From the NCBI RefSeq assembly GCF_043555935.1, contig NZ_JBIGIB010000001.1:620001-684000 (forward strand): a stretch of DNA of 64,000 nt, read 5' to 3'. A program made the translations under genes and the position numbers. Positions within the stretch are counted from its first letter, which is position 1. The number at the start of each line of letters is the position of its first letter. The notes under the pieces were generated by a model that was not told the origin of the DNA, searched no databases, and saw nothing but the letters and a program-made list of their open reading frames with translations. Of this stretch, positions 32,901-44,542 are shown one piece after another. Origin of the DNA: Pelomonas baiyunensis. Its GTDB lineage: Bacteria > Pseudomonadota > Gammaproteobacteria > Burkholderiales > Burkholderiaceae_C.

Positions 32901-34451
32901 GGCCGCCAGCCGAAGCAGTTGGCTTTCGGCATCGGCAGTGGGGGCCCGCCGACCCACACTGCCCGCCGCGGCGTTGGGCAACGACGAGGTCAGTGTGGCC
33001 AGCTGCGCGGGGCCGGGTCTGCGCTCGTACAGCCGGTCGACGTGCTTGACCGGAGCGAACAAGGCCTCGTGGTGCAGCACCGATTCGCTGCGGCCGAGGA
33101 ACAGCAAGCCCTGCGGCTTCAGCGCGTAATGGAACGCCGCCATCACGCGGGACTGCGCATCGGGTTTCAGGTAAATCAGCAGGTTGCGGCAGCTGATGAG
33201 GTCCATGCGCGGCAGGGGCGGGTCGCGCGTCACGTCTTGCCGTGAAAACACCACCCGCTCTCGCAGCCGGCGTGAGAACTCGAACTGCGCACTCACGGGT
33301 TTGAAATGACGCGCGCGCAGCAGCGCGGGCAACCCTGCCACGGCCGACGCCGGGTACACGCCACGGCGCGCAATGGCCAAGGCCTCCATGTCCAGGTCGG
33401 TGGCGAAGATCTGGAACGTGTCGCTGGCCGCGTGGCCCTCGAGCGCTTCCGCATACACCATGGCCAGCGAGTAGGCCTCCTCACCCGTGGCGCAGCCCGC
33501 CACCCAGATGCGCAGCGGGCTGTCGGTGTCGCGCGCCTTCAGTTGCTCCCGCACATGCTCGGCCAGGGCGCTGAAGGCTTCGCTGTCGCGCCAGAACGTG
33601 GTGACGGAGATCAGCGCATCGCGCGTGAGTTGGTCCAGTTCGGCCGCATCGCTCTCGCACAGGTGCAGGTAATCGGCGGGCGTGTCGACGCTGCGCGCTT
33701 GCATGCGGCGCGAGATGCGGCGCATCAGCGTGGCTTCTTTGTAGAGCTCAAAGTCAATGCCGCCGTGCCGCCGCAGCAGGGCGAACAGGCCCTGAAAGCT
33801 GTCGGCGTTTGCCGCTGCTGCGCCCAGGTCTGTGGGGCCACTGCCGGCGGAAGGCAAGTCCGCCAGCGCTGCACCGATGCCCTCGGGCGTTCGAGAGAGG
33901 TCGGCGCCCACGCTGTCCAGCGCTGCTTCGGGCATGCCGCTGTATTTGGCGGTTCGGGGCGCCTGCACCAGGACCCGCCCGCCCTCGGCAAGGATGCGCC
34001 GCAGACCGATGGCGCCGTCGCTGCCCGTGCCGGACAGCACCACGCCCACCGCCTGCGGGCCCGCCGTGTCGGCCAGGGACGCAAAGAACAGGTTGATCGA
34101 CGGGCGGGGCAGGGACTGCGGGTCTGGCACGGTCAAGCGCAGTCGGCTGCCGTCGTATTCGACATGCGCGTTCGGCGGGCACACGAACAGGCAGCCCGGC
34201 GCCAGTGCGGTGCCGTCCTGGATCTCGCGCACCACCAATGCGGTTTGGCGCGAGAGGATGTCGGCCATCAGCGAGCGGTGCGTGGGGGCGAGGTGCTGCA
34301 ACACCACGTAGCACATGTCCGCCCGTCCGGGCAGGCCTGGCAGCACCTGCTGCAAGGCCTCCAGCCCCCCAGCCGAAGCCCCGATGCCCACCACGTAGCC
34401 CTCGAAGGGCGTCAGGGCGGTGGAGAGCTCCGAATTTGCAGTCGACAGCAT
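29904..34451 (-). CDS. CheB-CheR-PAS-GGDEF-EAL fusion protein
   Basis: 1515 residues from the ATG at 34451 (MLSTANSELSTAL). Domains in order: CheB-type methylesterase with GIGASAGG, LQHLAPTHRS and LSGTGSDGA (about 18-195); CheR-type methyltransferase (FELYKEATLMRRISRRM, TTFWRDSEAF, WVAGCATGEEAYS; about 220-500); a coiled coil of NEELQ-type heptads (about 660-715); two or three PAS domains; GGDEF with intact LGGDEF and an upstream RxxD inhibitory site (RAAD) near 1160; EAL with GVEALLRW, EITEGAL and DDFGTGYSS (about 1270-1515). No receiver domain precedes CheB. All motifs look catalytically complete, so it may both methylate receptors and turn over cyclic di-GMP. Cytoplasmic; no membrane helix. 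Confidence 0.9.
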   Translation of the reverse strand: MLSTANSELSTALTPFEGYVVGIGASAGGLEALQQVLPGLPGRADMCYVVLQHLAPTHRSLMADILSRQTALVVREIQDGTALAPGCLFVCPPNAHVEYDGSRLRLTVPDPQSLPRPSINLFFASLADTAGPQAVGVVLSGTGSDGAIGLRRILAEGGRVLVQAPRTAKYSGMPEAALDSVGADLSRTPEGIGAALADLPSAGSGPTDLGAAAANADSFQGLFALLRRHGGIDFELYKEATLMRRISRRMQARSVDTPADYLHLCESDAAELDQLTRDALISVTTFWRDSEAFSALAEHVREQLKARDTDSPLRIWVAGCATGEEAYSLAMVYAEALEGHAASDTFQIFATDLDMEALAIARRGVYPASAVAGLPALLRARHFKPVSAQFEFSRRLRERVVFSRQDVTRDPPLPRMDLISCRNLLIYLKPDAQSRVMAAFHYALKPQGLLFLGRSESVLHHEALFAPVKHVDRLYERRPGPAQLATLTSSLPNAAAGSVGRRAPTADAESQLLRLAADHYLPPCVLLDDRLQVLHIHGDVGPFLGLQPGAQTFDLMSLARPEVAAQLRALCALPLDASEPTHTELLISTGRSRQAWRAVLHPFQRGHRHQALLAFLKRQRTRPTPSAAQASTEVNPAAALVGSGDASEQLRALVSQLETNAEEMQALNEEAQATNEELQASNEELEAANEELQATNQELATVNAELNHHWRLHQLLTDELQAIQNCIDLPLLVVDEHLAITRFNDAAARIFLLSPGCEGLHISTVRRPRGMPDFTGALHQAMVSASTVSVPLPPTDDGREYVLHVAHKVTGGVRRGMVITLTDNTDVARDERAQQRTDHHLDRAVQAGALMLAVKDASGRYLFANPAYCRFLEVEADTLLGRTDALSLPPALAQPLRAGDLQALNERPVPPRDETLSVQGQDKAWHVHRTPLHDADGTLAGVTVQAMDITARQRTDQGAHTAAAAFEHCGQAQIVTDAEYRIVKVNPAFTRITGYSAEEAIGKTPQMLASPRHDAAFFENLWRQVGDAGMWEGEIWNRRKAGDEFPEWLTLAALRDAQGQVSHYTGVFSDITVLAREQEQAAQLATHDPLTKLPNRRLLLDRLKHALQAAERGHSEVAVVFLDLDNFKHVNDSLGHEAGDDMLCTAARRISESVRAADTVARLGGDEFVVVLENTSRHECLQTVERISRSLSQTFTLQDTVLTTAASIGITLYPSDGKDSNALMRNADAAMYRAKRSGRGRYVFFSSEVGESARNRLTVESELRKAVTNRELRLHYQPQVDAQTGALLGVEALLRWPTADGNWVAPSLFLPIAEETSLIEEIGDWVLDAACAQLAQWRAAGLHELMVSVNVAPRQLRDRSFADKLQGHLMHHRIPGDRLVLEITEGALMQQREHLEPLLQQLRRLNVQLSLDDFGTGYSSLARLRQLPLTELKIDRSFIDGVVDQRDDREIVTAIMAMAHALGLRVVAEGVETEAQADCLRGFHCPPVVQGYHVARPMPPDQLLQWQQSQPQMAG

Positions 34452-34562
34452 GGGCGCATCCTGTGCTGCAATCCAATCGATTGCCAGCGCAGCATACGCC
34501 ACGAGGGGCGCGTTAGGGGTCCCATTGACAGGCGAGCCCCCCCTTGGCCCCGCCATGCCGTG

Positions 34563-36236
34563 TCAGCGTTTGACGATGCGTCCCGGGGCCGCTTGCTGCA
34601 GGGCAGTGGGCTGGTCGCGCAGCCATTCCACCAGCGCGTCGATGTCGGTGCCGATCAGGGTGCGATCCCGCCCGTGCTTGAAGCCGGTCTGGGCGTCGCC
34701 GCCTTCGGACAGGAAGTTGTTGATGATCACGCGGTAGTCTCGCTGCAGGTCGAGAGGTTGGCCGCTCAGCGTCACCTCATCCAGTTGCGGCGTGCCGTCG
34801 TCACCGGTGTGCCAGCGGTAGCGCAGGGTGCCGGAGGGCTGGAGCATGCGTGGCGCGGCGTCGCCCTTGGGCAGTTGGCGCAGCAGGATGTCACGAAGTT
34901 GCTGGCCGCTCAGCGTCACGGCGACGATGTCGTTGCCAAACGGCTGGATGGCCAGCAGGTCGCTCATGGTGGTGGGCTTGCCGGGCTCCACACTCAGGTC
35001 GGCGCGAATGCCCCCCGGGTTCATGAACGCCACATCCGCCGGGCCTTGCTTGCGGGCGTAGGCGAGCTGGCTGTCGGCAATCAGGTTGCCCAGCGTCGAG
35101 TCACCGTGGGGCGCGCGTGCGTTGCGCGTGGCGCCCTGGGGCAGGGTGGCAACGGGCTTGTTGCGGGCCGCCTCGGTCAGTGCGGCCGCGCGCGCCACCA
35201 GTTCGGCCAGCGCGGCATTGGGGGCGAAGGCCGATTGCAGCACCGGGTGGTTCACGGCCGTGGCTTCCAGCACCTCGCCCCGGGCGTTCACGCGCAGGCG
35301 GCTTTCGGTGATCCAGCCGCCGTAGCTGCCGGCCTGCACCACCAGGCGCCCGTTGATCTTGCAGGTGTAGGCCTGGTGTGTGTGGCCGCCAATGACGATG
35401 GCGTAGGCCGGGTCCAGCCGCTTGGCGATCTCGTGCACGCGGCCGGTGAGGGTGGGGCAGGCGTAGCTGGCGTCGTTGGCCCCGGCGCCGGGGCCCTGCA
35501 CGCCGCCTTCATGCATCACGGCCACCAGCACCTGGGCGCCTTCGGCTTTGAGCTGGGGCACCAGCGCGTTGAGGGTGTCGGCCTCGTCGGCAAAGCGGAT
35601 GCCCTGGATGGCGCGGGCCACGATGACGCGCGGTGTTTCCAGCGTCGCCACACCGGCGATCGCCACCTTCAGCGGGCCGGCTTGTTTGATGATGTGCGTG
35701 GGCAACAGCGGCTGGCCGGTCTTGGCGTCCAGCACGTTGGCGCCCAGGTAGGGGAAGCCGGGGCCCTTGAATCCGGGCCACAGGCATTCCGTGGGGCCGC
35801 ACTCGCCCCGCGCCTTGCGCAACAGCTCCGGCAGGCCGGCGTCCAGCTCATGGTTGCCCAAGGCGCTGGCGGCAATGCCCAGCTCCGACATCGCGGACAG
35901 CGTGGGTTCGTCACGCAGCAAGCTGGAAATCAGCGGCGAGGCGCCGATCAGGTCGCCCCCGGCCACCACGAGGGCGTCCGGGTGCTGGGCCTTGAGCGCG
36001 CTCAGCGCGGTGGCCAGGTGGGCCACGCCGCCGGCGGGCTGGGCTTTGATCTCACCGGTTGCCGCGTCCGGCACGCGGGCCATCAACGGCGTGGGCTTGC
36101 TGGCCTGCAGGTTGCCGTGAAAGTCGTTGATGGACAGCAGCGTCAGCTCGGTGGTGGGCGGCGTGGTGGCGCAGCCGGTCAAGGCGGCGACCAAAAGCGC
36201 TGCGGTGCTGAGTCGAGTCAGGGTGTGGAGTGGCAT
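34563..36236 (-). CDS. 5'-nucleotidase/UshA-like metallophosphatase lipoprotein
   Basis: 557 residues from the ATG at 36236 (MPLHTLTRLSTAA). The lipobox LTGC at about residue 21 predicts lipid anchoring. Metallophosphatase motifs are LLSINDFHGN, VVAGGDLIGAS, ALGNHELDAG and IVIGGHTHQAY; the C-terminal substrate domain has DVAFMNPGGIRADL and LAIQPFGNDIV. It hydrolyses nucleotides or related phosphoesters in the periplasm to release phosphate and nucleosides. It is divergent from the Oar-type receptor. Confidence 0.9.
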   Translation of the reverse strand: MPLHTLTRLSTAALLVAALTGCATTPPTTELTLLSINDFHGNLQASKPTPLMARVPDAATGEIKAQPAGGVAHLATALSALKAQHPDALVVAGGDLIGASPLISSLLRDEPTLSAMSELGIAASALGNHELDAGLPELLRKARGECGPTECLWPGFKGPGFPYLGANVLDAKTGQPLLPTHIIKQAGPLKVAIAGVATLETPRVIVARAIQGIRFADEADTLNALVPQLKAEGAQVLVAVMHEGGVQGPGAGANDASYACPTLTGRVHEIAKRLDPAYAIVIGGHTHQAYTCKINGRLVVQAGSYGGWITESRLRVNARGEVLEATAVNHPVLQSAFAPNAALAELVARAAALTEAARNKPVATLPQGATRNARAPHGDSTLGNLIADSQLAYARKQGPADVAFMNPGGIRADLSVEPGKPTTMSDLLAIQPFGNDIVAVTLSGQQLRDILLRQLPKGDAAPRMLQPSGTLRYRWHTGDDGTPQLDEVTLSGQPLDLQRDYRVIINNFLSEGGDAQTGFKHGRDRTLIGTDIDALVEWLRDQPTALQQAAPGRIVKR

Positions 36237-36695
36237 GGCGAAGGCGTGCGGGGAGGCCAGCGAGCGGCCCGATGAAGCCCGCAGGATCGAGGGTGGTTTG
36301 ACGCCGTAGTTTGTCGCGGTTTTGCGACAGCGCAGCGTTTGCGCGCAATGTTTACATTCTAGAAAAAATAGCACCAAAACGGTGCGTTGAGGCTAGGAAT
36401 TCACGCAAGCACCGGGCCGTTTGCTGGGCGTTGGGCGCCGATGCGTGGGCGCCACCACAGCCCGTTCATGCACTGGCACAGTGCCGCCGTTTGGAAGCTG
36501 GCGTCTAAAAACCCCCGCTTCTGACTTACCCGTAAAGTTCTGTCACAGAAAGTCATGACAATTCCGTCACCGTTGCCCGAGTGCGTCTTCCGCAGACGCG
36601 CCGGAGCAACCCCGGAGCGCGTCGTGTGACGGTTCCGTGACAACTTTCGACACATCAGCTGCGCGCCACGAGCGCGCTCAACAGGAGTGATTGGG
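36237..36695. promoter_or_regulatory. 459-bp divergent intergenic region with possible Pho boxes
   Basis: No gene is visible. On the minus strand TTGTCAC-GGAA-CCGTCAC (plus-strand 36626-36643) has the 7+4+7 layout and 11-bp spacing of a Pho box, with 5 of 7 matches in each half. Further GTCA elements lie at 36540-36546 (CTGTCAC), 36552-36556 and 36564-36570, with irregular spacing. Both flanking genes could plausibly be induced by phosphate starvation. A ribosome-binding AGGAG at 36683-36687 belongs to the rightward gene. Confidence 0.45.
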
Positions 36696-39600
36696 ATGAG
36701 CAACAGGTTTGGGTCCGGATTCCCGCTGTCGGCGCTGTGCGCCGCGGTGGCCATCGTCGCGGCAGCGCCTGCCATGGCGCAAAACACGACCGCCGCGATC
36801 GGTGGTCAGGTGATGGGCGCCGATGGCAAGCCCGCAGCGGGCGCCACGGTGACCATCGTCCACCGCGAGTCCGGCTCGACCAACACCGTCACCGCAGACG
36901 GCGAAGGCCGCTTCTCGGTGCGCGGTCTGCGCGTCGGCGGCCCCTACTCCGTCACGGCGGTCAAGGGCAGCGACCGTGATGTCCAGAACGACATCTTCCT
37001 GGCCCTGGCCGAGACCCAATCGCTGGAACTGCGCTTCCGCAACAGCAACGTGCTGGAAACCGTGGTGACCACGGGCACGGCCGCCGCTTCGATGAAGTTC
37101 GACGGCTCCAACATGGGTGCCGGCACGAGCCTGGGCCGCAATGAGCTGAACGCCTACGCGTCCATCTCGCGCAGCCTGCAAGACTACGCCCGCAACGACC
37201 CGCGCGTCGTGCAGTCCGACAAGGGCAACGGCGAAATCTCCGTCGCCGGCCAGAACGGCCGCTTCAACTCCGTCACCATCGACGGCGTGAAGGTGAACGA
37301 CACCTTCGGTCTGGAGTCCAACGGCCTGCCCACGCTGAAGCAGCCGATCTCGATCGACGCCATCCAGGCCGTGCAGGTCAACGTCTCGAACTATGACGTG
37401 ACCCAGCAGGGCTACACCGGCGCCAACATCAACGCCGTGACCAAGTCGGGCACGAACGAGTTCACCGGCAGCGTGTACTACGTGTACCGCGACGAGAAGC
37501 TGACGGGCGACCGCTACGACCGCGTGCGCAACGTCACCTTCCGCACCCCGGGCTTCTACGAAAAGATGTATGGCTTCACCGCTGGCGGCCCGATCATCAA
37601 GGACAAGCTGTTCTTCTTCGCCGGCTACGAAGAGCTGCGCAGCAGCCGCACCACCCCGGCCTTCGGCCCGGTGGGCAGCAACAGCGTGAACGTGGGCCTG
37701 ACCGACGCGCAGATCCAGTCGGCCGTCGACATGGCCAAGTCCAAGTACGGCATGGACATCGGCAGCCTCTCCACGCCCAAGGGTGTGGAACTGGTGGCCA
37801 AGGACACGCTGCTGAAGCTGGACTGGAACGTCAGCGACAACCACAAGGTCAACGTTCGCTACACGAAGTCGGAAGAAACCAACCCGATCTTCCCGAACTT
37901 CACCGCCAACCAGCTGTCGCTGTCGTCGGACTGGTACTCGCAGGCCAAGACGCTGGAAACCGTGGTCGGCCAGTGGTTCGCCGACTGGACGGACAACTTC
38001 TCCACCGAGTTGAAGGTCTCGCAGCGCGACTACAAGAGCGACCCGATCAACAACAGCAACCTGCCGCAAGTGGGTCTGGTGTGGACGACGACGGCACCGG
38101 CCGGTACGGCCACGGGCAACCGCACGCTGACCTTCGGTACCGAGCAGAGCCGTCACTTCAACAGCCTGCACACGAAGACGTTCAACAGCTTCTTCGCGGG
38201 CAACCTGTTCCTGGACAACCACGAGATCAAGGCTGGCTTTGACCTCGAGCGCAACCAGATCTTCAACGCGTTCCTGCAAAACACGCGCGGTGTCTACACC
38301 TTCAGCGGCACCGACCCGGTTGCGCTGTGGGCCGCTGGCGTGCCGACGTCGTACCAGGTGCAGCAGCCGCTGGCTGGCAACACGCTGCAAGACGGCGCGG
38401 CCAACTGGACGCTGAGCAACCTGGGCCTGTTCCTGCAGGACACCTGGAAGGTCAACAAGAAGCTGAACATCGTGGCCGGCCTGCGTGTGGACACGCTGAG
38501 CACGGACGACAAGCCCAAGTTCAACGCCACGGCATCGGGCGCCACGACGATCGGCACCAACGGCCGTCAGGCCGGCGGCTTCGGCTACGACAACAGCTAC
38601 ACGCTGGACGGCCAGAAGGTGGTTCAGCCCCGCCTGGGCTTCAACTACCAGTTCGACCCGGTCGACAAGCTCAAGACCCAGCTGCGCGGTGGCGTGGGCC
38701 TGTTCATGGGGTCCTCGGCCTCGGTGTGGCTGACCAACCCGTACCAGAACACGGGCGTCACCACGGCCAACTTCAGCTGCGGCGGTGGCTCCACGCCCTG
38801 CTCGGCCATCAAGTTCTCGGCCGACCCGGCCAACCAGCCGGCCGTCACGGGCACGCCGCCCGCTGCCAACGTGGACTTCGTCGCCCCGGGTGTGAAGCAG
38901 CCCACCGTGTGGAAGATGAACCTGGCGCTGGACAAGGAACTGCCCTGGTACGGCCTGGTGGCTGGCGCCGAGTGGCTGCACACCGAAGTCGACAAGGGCC
39001 TGTACTACAACTACCTGAACCTGGGCCCGGTCACCTCGACCTCGCCCCTGGACGGTCGTGAGATGTACTACAACGCCGCCGGCCGCAGCCCGCTGTGCTA
39101 CGCCGGCAACAACGACACCAGCCCGAGCAACTGCGGTCGTCTGGTCAAGTCGCTGAACAACCCCAACTTCAACAACGTGACCGTGTTGAAGAACACCAGC
39201 AAGGGCGACGGCGACGTGCTGACCCTGTCGCTGAACAGCCCGAACCGCACCGGTCTGGGCTGGGGCGTCGCCTACACCTACACCCGCGCAACGGAAGTCA
39301 GCGGCCTGACCTCGTCGACCGCCAACTCGGGCTGGCTGAACCGCGCTGTGTTCAACCCGAACGAGGAAGTGGCTGCGAACTCCGCCACGCTGATCCGCAA
39401 TCGCATCACGGGTAACGTGAACTGGTCCAAGGCGTTCTTTGGCAAGTACAAGACCACCTTCGGCATGTTCTACGAAGGCCGCACCGGTCACGCCTACAGC
39501 TGGACGTTCAACAACGACGTCAACGGCGACGGCGTTGCCGGCAACGACCTGCTGTACATCCCGAAGGGCCAGGGTTCGGGCGAAGTGATCTTCCGCCTGC

Positions 39601-40067
39601 CCAACACCACGGGCTCGACCTTCACGACCCAGGCCCAGATCGACGCCTACACCGCACAAACCTCGTCGGTGGCTGAAGCCAAGTTCTGGTCCATCGTGGA
39701 TGCCAACCCGGGTCTGCGCAACTCCAAGGGCAAGACCGTGGGCCGCAACGCTTCGTTCTCGCCGTTCGTGAACAGCTTCGACGTCCGCGTCAGCCAAGAA
39801 GTCCCTGGCTTCTTCGGCAAGAACAAGGGCACCGTCACGCTGGACATCCTGAACTTCGGCAACCTGATCAACAAGCGTTGGGGCCGCATCGACGAAGTGG
39901 GCTTCGGCACGGGTGGCACCACCCGCCGCTGGATCAACTACGCCGGTATCGACCCGACCACCGGCAAGATGATCTACTCGGTCAACGATCCGGGCGACTA
40001 CACCACGAAGCAAAACCGTGGCGAATCGCAGTGGGCCATGCAGCTCACCGCCAAGTACGAGTTCTAA
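36696..40067 (+). CDS. Oar-type TonB-dependent outer-membrane receptor
   Basis: 1123 residues from the ATG at 36696, chosen because AGGAG lies 8 bases upstream (a GTG at 36687 overlaps that site). A signal peptide ends at APAMAQ. Residues about 30-95 form a carboxypeptidase-regulatory-like beta domain (IGGQVMGADGKPAAGATV). A plug domain and a 22-strand type barrel follow, ending KYEF with the terminal aromatic residue required by the BAM machinery. Oar-like receptors import or bind large substrates, possibly peptides or phosphorylated compounds; the ligand is unknown. Its A-poor codon use is that of a highly expressed gene. Confidence 0.9.
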   Translation: MSNRFGSGFPLSALCAAVAIVAAAPAMAQNTTAAIGGQVMGADGKPAAGATVTIVHRESGSTNTVTADGEGRFSVRGLRVGGPYSVTAVKGSDRDVQNDIFLALAETQSLELRFRNSNVLETVVTTGTAAASMKFDGSNMGAGTSLGRNELNAYASISRSLQDYARNDPRVVQSDKGNGEISVAGQNGRFNSVTIDGVKVNDTFGLESNGLPTLKQPISIDAIQAVQVNVSNYDVTQQGYTGANINAVTKSGTNEFTGSVYYVYRDEKLTGDRYDRVRNVTFRTPGFYEKMYGFTAGGPIIKDKLFFFAGYEELRSSRTTPAFGPVGSNSVNVGLTDAQIQSAVDMAKSKYGMDIGSLSTPKGVELVAKDTLLKLDWNVSDNHKVNVRYTKSEETNPIFPNFTANQLSLSSDWYSQAKTLETVVGQWFADWTDNFSTELKVSQRDYKSDPINNSNLPQVGLVWTTTAPAGTATGNRTLTFGTEQSRHFNSLHTKTFNSFFAGNLFLDNHEIKAGFDLERNQIFNAFLQNTRGVYTFSGTDPVALWAAGVPTSYQVQQPLAGNTLQDGAANWTLSNLGLFLQDTWKVNKKLNIVAGLRVDTLSTDDKPKFNATASGATTIGTNGRQAGGFGYDNSYTLDGQKVVQPRLGFNYQFDPVDKLKTQLRGGVGLFMGSSASVWLTNPYQNTGVTTANFSCGGGSTPCSAIKFSADPANQPAVTGTPPAANVDFVAPGVKQPTVWKMNLALDKELPWYGLVAGAEWLHTEVDKGLYYNYLNLGPVTSTSPLDGREMYYNAAGRSPLCYAGNNDTSPSNCGRLVKSLNNPNFNNVTVLKNTSKGDGDVLTLSLNSPNRTGLGWGVAYTYTRATEVSGLTSSTANSGWLNRAVFNPNEEVAANSATLIRNRITGNVNWSKAFFGKYKTTFGMFYEGRTGHAYSWTFNNDVNGDGVAGNDLLYIPKGQGSGEVIFRLPNTTGSTFTTQAQIDAYTAQTSSVAEAKFWSIVDANPGLRNSKGKTVGRNASFSPFVNSFDVRVSQEVPGFFGKNKGTVTLDILNFGNLINKRWGRIDEVGFGTGGTTRRWINYAGIDPTTGKMIYSVNDPGDYTTKQNRGESQWAMQLTAKYEF

Positions 40068-40109
40068 GAGCAAGTACGGCCGCGCCGCCTCATCGGCGCT
40101 GTCAAAGCA

Positions 40110-40135
40110 AAGGGGCCCCACAAGGGCCCCTTTTT
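40110..40135 (+). terminator. terminator after the Oar-type receptor
   Basis: Stem AAGGGGCCC (40110-40118) with GGGCCCCTT (40124-40132), loop CACAA, followed by TTT; 42 bp after the stop codon. Confidence 0.85.
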
Positions 40136-40209
40136 CGTGGGCGCTTCACTGCCCGTGGTGCATGTGGCGACCGCCGTGTTTGACGCGGCCGCGGTGGGCG
40201 GTCAGGTGC

Positions 40210-41694
40210 TCACTTGAGGATGTCGCCCAGGCAGAGGTACTTCACCTCCACGTAGTCTTCAATGCCTTGCCGGCCACCTTCGCGGCCCAGGCCCGATTGC
40301 TTCACGCCACCGAACGGCACCTCGGCCGTGGAGATGAGGCCGGTGTTGACACCCACCATGCCGTACTCCAGCGCTTCGCCCACGCGGAAGATGCGGCCAA
40401 TGTCGCGGCTGTAGAAGTAGCTGGCCAGGCCGAACTCGGTGGCGTTGGCCAGGGCGATGACTTCGGCCTCCGTCTGGAACTTGAAGACCGGGGCCACCGG
40501 GCCGAAGGTTTCCTCGCGCGAGCACAGCATTTGCGGCGTGGCATCGGCCAGCAACGTGGGCTCGAAGAAGTGGCCGCCGGCCGATTCCACCCGCTTGCCA
40601 CCGGCCAGCACCTTGGCACCCAGGGCGATGGCGTCGGCCACGTGGGTTGCCACCTTTTGCAGGGCCTGCTCGTCGATCAGCGGGCCGACGTTGACGCCGG
40701 CTTCAAACCCGTTCCCGGTCTTGAGTGCCGCCACCTTGGCCGCAAACTTCTCCAGGAAGGCGTCGTACACGCCGGCCTGCACATACAGGCGGTTGGCGCA
40801 CACGCAGGTCTGGCCGGCATTGCGGTACTTGCTGGCGATGGCGCCGTCGACCGCCGAGTCGAGGTCGGCATCGTCGAACACGATGAAGGGCGCGTTCCCG
40901 CCCAACTCGAGGCTGAGCTTCTTGACGGTGGAGGCGCACTGACGCATCAGGATGCGGCCAACCTCGGTGCTGCCAGTGAACGACAGGTGCTTGACCACGT
41001 CGCTCTCGCAGAGCACGTGGCCGATTTCGATGGACTGCGCCGCGTCGGCCGTCAGCACGTTCAGCACGCCGGCTGGCATGCCGGCGCGCTGCGCCAGTTC
41101 CGCCACGGCCAGCGCGGTGAGTGGCGTGGCCTCGGCCGGCTTGATGACCACGGTGCAGCCCGCCGCCAGTGCCGGCGCCACCTTGCGGGTGATCATGGCC
41201 AGCGGGAAGTTCCACGGTGTGATGGCCGCGCACACGCCCATGGCCTGCTTCACCACCAGGTAGCGCTTGGTCGGGTCGGTGGTGGGAATGGTTTCGCCGT
41301 AGACGCGCTTGCCCTCTTCGGCAAACCAGTCGAGGAAGCTCGCGCCGTACACCACCTCGCCGCGGGCTTCGGCCAGCGGCTTGCCTTGCTCGGCGGTCAT
41401 GAGTCGGGCGAGGTCGTCGGCGTGCTTCACCAGCAATTGCTGCCAGCGCACCAGCACGGCCGCGCGTTCCTTGGCGGGCTTGGCGCGCCAGGCGGGCAGG
41501 GCGTTGGCGGCGGCGGCGATGGCCGCGTCCGCCTCGGGGCGGCCGAGGTTGGGCACCTGGGCCAGTTCCTGGCCCGTGGCGGGGTTGGTGACGGGAAAGC
41601 TTGTGGCGCCCGTCACCCATTCGCCGTTGATCAAGGCCTGGGTGCGCAGCAAGCTGGCGTCATCGAGGGCCGTGAGCAGGGAATTTGCATCCAT
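40210..41694 (-). CDS. gabD: NAD(P)-dependent succinate-semialdehyde dehydrogenase
   Basis: 494 residues from the ATG at 41694, with GGAG six bases upstream. Aldehyde dehydrogenase motifs: ITPWNFPLAMITRK, FTGSTEVGR, the general-base Glu in LELGGNAPFIV and the catalytic Cys in NAGQTCVCANR; the C-terminal PFGGVKQSGLGREGG is typical of GabD. It oxidises succinate semialdehyde to succinate, linking 4-aminobutyrate breakdown to the TCA cycle. No gabT is next to it. The exact substrate within this family remains an inference. Confidence 0.85.
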   Translation of the reverse strand: MDANSLLTALDDASLLRTQALINGEWVTGATSFPVTNPATGQELAQVPNLGRPEADAAIAAAANALPAWRAKPAKERAAVLVRWQQLLVKHADDLARLMTAEQGKPLAEARGEVVYGASFLDWFAEEGKRVYGETIPTTDPTKRYLVVKQAMGVCAAITPWNFPLAMITRKVAPALAAGCTVVIKPAEATPLTALAVAELAQRAGMPAGVLNVLTADAAQSIEIGHVLCESDVVKHLSFTGSTEVGRILMRQCASTVKKLSLELGGNAPFIVFDDADLDSAVDGAIASKYRNAGQTCVCANRLYVQAGVYDAFLEKFAAKVAALKTGNGFEAGVNVGPLIDEQALQKVATHVADAIALGAKVLAGGKRVESAGGHFFEPTLLADATPQMLCSREETFGPVAPVFKFQTEAEVIALANATEFGLASYFYSRDIGRIFRVGEALEYGMVGVNTGLISTAEVPFGGVKQSGLGREGGRQGIEDYVEVKYLCLGDILK

Positions 41695-41808
41695 GGGGAT
41701 CTCCATTCGAATTGCGCCTCACTCTACCTGCGCCGGCCCATGGCCCCTCTCTACAATCCCGCTTCTTTGTCACTGACCATTTCGTCAATCTCTCAGGAAG
41801 CCCCCGGA

Positions 41809-44433
<2,625 letters not shown>

Positions 44434-44463
44434 CCCCGGCGCCGAGCCGCGCGCCCCACATGC

Positions 44464-44489
44464 AAAAGCCCGCCACTGGCGGGCTTTTT
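44464..44489 (+). terminator. bidirectional terminator between alaS and mcp
   Basis: Perfect 11-bp stem AAAAGCCCGCC (44464-44474) with GGCGGGCTTTT (44478-44488), 3-base loop, T after it and A run before it, so it serves both convergent transcripts. Confidence 0.9.
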
Positions 44490-44542
44490 GCTGTGCGCTG
44501 CGCTGGACCGCTGCGCACGCAGGCGGCCCTGTGCGGCGCGGT

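Noticed and set aside
36678..40121. A very long open frame antisense to the Oar-type receptor, and similar antisense frames at 13639-15459, 26570-29269, 33306-36275 and 41785-44724
   Set aside because: In GC-rich genes the opposite strand often stays open; these translations are low-complexity (H, R, G, V rich), match no family and lack ribosome-binding sites, while the sense frames have clear motifs.
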